DNA of 64,000 nucleotides from an uncultured Lachnospiraceae bacterium (GTDB lineage Bacteria; Bacillota; Clostridia; Lachnospirales; Lachnospiraceae). The position numbers and the translations under genes are program-made. The DNA lies in assembly GCA_910585765.1 (NCBI GenBank), contig CAJUES010000001.1, positions 62,001-126,000 on the forward strand. Reading direction: 5' to 3'. The notes under the pieces are model-generated. The model worked only from the letters and a program-made list of their open reading frames with translations, was not told where the DNA came from and searched no databases. Positions 62,586-64,000 of this stretch are shown piece after piece (the first letter of the stretch is position 1; each line of letters begins with the position of its first letter).

Positions 62586-63154
62586 ATGAAGTCATCACCG
62601 TACAGCAATTTGAAGATATTCGCGCATGCGGAAGAAATAAACCGTGTCAGGAATGGTGGGAGAACTGCTCCGTTTATGTGAGGATAAAGCCCACAAACCG
62701 CTGCAACCAGAACTGCTATTACTGTCATTATAAGAATCAATATCTGGAACTGGATCAGTATCATCCGTCCGATGAGATCAGCCGTGAAAAGATGCTGGAA
62801 CTGATTCAGGATTTTAAGGATATCGGTGTGAAGGCAGTCACCTTTAGTGGCGGCGGGGAACCGCTCCTGTATCCGTATATCGAGGAAGCAATGGAGGCTG
62901 TCCTGGAGGCAGGAATCGATCTGTCCATTATCACGAATGGCAGTCTGCTGACAGGTAAAAAAGCAAAACTGCTTTCTAAGGCAAAGTGGGTACGGATTTC
63001 ACAGGAATCAGGCTGCCCGGAGACTTATGCAAGGATCAGGGGTGTCAGGGAAAGTGCTTTCCATGAACTTTGTGAAAATATCAGACAGTTTGCAGAAGTT
63101 AAAAATGCGGATTGTGAACTGGGTGTTAATTTTGTGGTCGGTTCCGAGAATTAA
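62586..63154 (+). pseudogene. Radical SAM protein, broken
   Basis: Reading from the ATG at 62586 gives MKSSPYSNLKIFAHAEEINR and then stops; the neighbouring frame continues with VYVRIKPTNRCNQNCYYCHY (radical SAM CxxxCxxC motif) and FSGGGEPLLYPYIEEAM, to a stop at 63154. One missing base near 62670-62675 explains the split. The protein also ends after about 190 residues, at roughly half the length of a full radical SAM enzyme, and the sequence then turns into a kinase remnant. It is not an identical copy of the 60381 gene but occupies the same place behind the second retropepsin unit. Confidence 0.8.
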
Positions 63155-63163
63155 GAATTTTAA

Positions 63164-63280
63164 GAGCTGAAGCTTGCATACCCGGTATATATGGCGGACG
63201 AGCGTATTGTGCTGAAAAAGTCAAGCGCATATTTCGGGTGTGGTGTCTGGCTGATAAGGGACTCGGATTGCAAGCAATAA
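63164..63280 (+). pseudogene. Remnant of a second HldE-like PfkB kinase
   Basis: This short stretch encodes ELKLAYPVYMADERIVLKKS followed by a GCGVWLIRD motif, matching residues of the intact HldE-like protein (ELKLAYPMDMADEH, GCGGWLTRG) but with no start codon and an early stop. It is directly joined to the truncated radical SAM remnant. From 63281 to 63518 I see no further gene or clear structure. Confidence 0.75.
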
Positions 63281-63518
63281 ACAATCAATAAGTAAGGTGG
63301 GTGCATTGAATTTTGTAAGTACCTTGACGAATGTATAGAATATAAGAGATGTTTTCAAGGTAATAAAAGTGGTGAGTTTGTACATTATCAGCAGATGGGT
63401 AGCTATATTCAGTATTGATGCTGGGAATATTTTATAAAATGAAATCAAATGGAAAATGAAAAGTTGAAAGGGTAAATATTTTGGTCGCTAATTGAAAGGC
63501 GAGGGAATGGAGATTGTT

Positions 63519-64000
63519 ATGTATGTTTTAGGAATTTCTGCATTATATCATGATGCGGCGGCAGCGTTAATAAAGGATGGAGAAATAATTGCGGCTGCGC
63601 AGGAAGAACGTTTTACCAGAATAAAACATGACCAATCCGTGCCTCAAAATGCAATTCATTATTGTTTAGGTCAAGCAGGAATTATCAGTGATGAGCTTGA
63701 GGCGGTTGTTTATTATGATAATCCAATTATGACAACAGATCGGTTTATTAATAATTTAAAATATGCTGGGAAAGATGCAGCAGATTTAATTGAATTTTCT
63801 TTTGAATCGCTTTTTAATAAAAAAATGTGGATTAATAGGGCAATAGAAAATAAGTTAGGCGGGTTGGGAAAACAGGGCAAATTATTCGTGATCGAGCATC
63901 ATATTTCACATGCGGCATCTGCCTTTTTTCCATCACCTTATGAAAAAGCGGCAATTATTACCATAGATGGTGTAGGGGAATGGGCAACAACAACAATTGG
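63519..64000 (+). CDS. Carbamoyltransferase (NodU/CmcH/TobZ family), partial at window end
   Basis: The first 160 residues of this gene are inside the window and run off its end without a stop. The start MYVLGISALYHDAAAALIKDG, the EERFTR loop and HHISHAASAFFPSPY with ITIDGVGEWA match the N-terminal kinase-like domain of the NodU family, which transfers carbamoyl groups onto sugars using carbamoyl phosphate and ATP. I chose the ATG at 63519, six bases after GGAG; an in-frame ATG at 63507 is possible. It fits the surface-glycan group as a sugar-decorating enzyme. Confidence 0.88.
   Translation, partial: MYVLGISALYHDAAAALIKDGEIIAAAQEERFTRIKHDQSVPQNAIHYCLGQAGIISDELEAVVYYDNPIMTTDRFINNLKYAGKDAADLIEFSFESLFNKKMWINRAIENKLGGLGKQGKLFVIEHHISHAASAFFPSPYEKAAIITIDGVGEWATTTI

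Noticed and set aside
1..64000. CRISPR arrays, rRNA or tRNA genes
   Set aside because: No regularly spaced repeats and no tRNA or rRNA signatures were seen on reading both strands; a dedicated scan was not possible.

Overview
The window looks like the chromosome of a gut Firmicute, most probably a Lachnospiraceae-type Clostridium-cluster bacterium. The signs are strong GGAGG ribosome binding sites, YesM/YesN-type two-component pairs, LplABC-type sugar importers encoded without their own ATPase, a BspA-like leucine-rich repeat protein, and many intracellular glycosidases. This is judged by eye from recognised protein families; no database search was possible.

Layout: 0-2.5 kb, tex (RNA-binding S1 protein). 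2.6-15.7 kb, alpha-linked sugar locus: GH13 alpha-glucosidase and a YesM/YesN pair (regulator frameshifted) on the minus strand, then a binding lipoprotein, two permeases and two alpha-galactosidase-clan enzymes on the plus strand. 15.9-24.8 kb, a second importer with an intact YesM/YesN pair and a GH3 glucosidase. 24.9-31.3 kb, tRNA-dihydrouridine synthase, a very large LRR_5 protein with no signal peptide, and an aldo/keto reductase carrying a palindrome-rich in-frame insertion. 31.4-45.9 kb, an N-glycan locus: LacI regulator, importer, GH130, GH20, GH38, and an exported GH85 endo-N-acetylglucosaminidase. In the likely scheme GH85 frees N-glycans at the cell surface, the importer takes them up, and the three cytoplasmic enzymes finish degradation.

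45.9-52.1 kb holds a compact divergent module: a suppressor-of-fused (SUFU) protein and an SF2 helicase on the minus strand; an unknown coiled-coil-like protein and two BREX-type (DUF2791) P-loop ATPases on the plus strand. No methyltransferase, PglZ or nuclease is present, so it is not a standard BREX system. This is the best candidate for an undescribed system.

From about 52.1 kb base composition turns AT-rich and the DNA looks like an accessory island: a hairpin-ended inverted-repeat element, a TnpB-like gene that is frameshifted and has lost all three RuvC carboxylates, structured non-coding DNA, then surface-glycan genes (CDP-glycerol-transferase-like, GmhA-like SIS, sugar epimerase, HldE-like fusion in reversed domain order, radical SAM, carbamoyltransferase running off the end). 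Inside this island a two-gene unit (small protein plus retropepsin-like aspartic protease) occurs twice, each copy enclosed by the same perfect 23-bp inverted repeats, and each is followed by a radical SAM gene, the second decayed. A remnant of a second HldE-like kinase shows that the area grew by duplication and is eroding.
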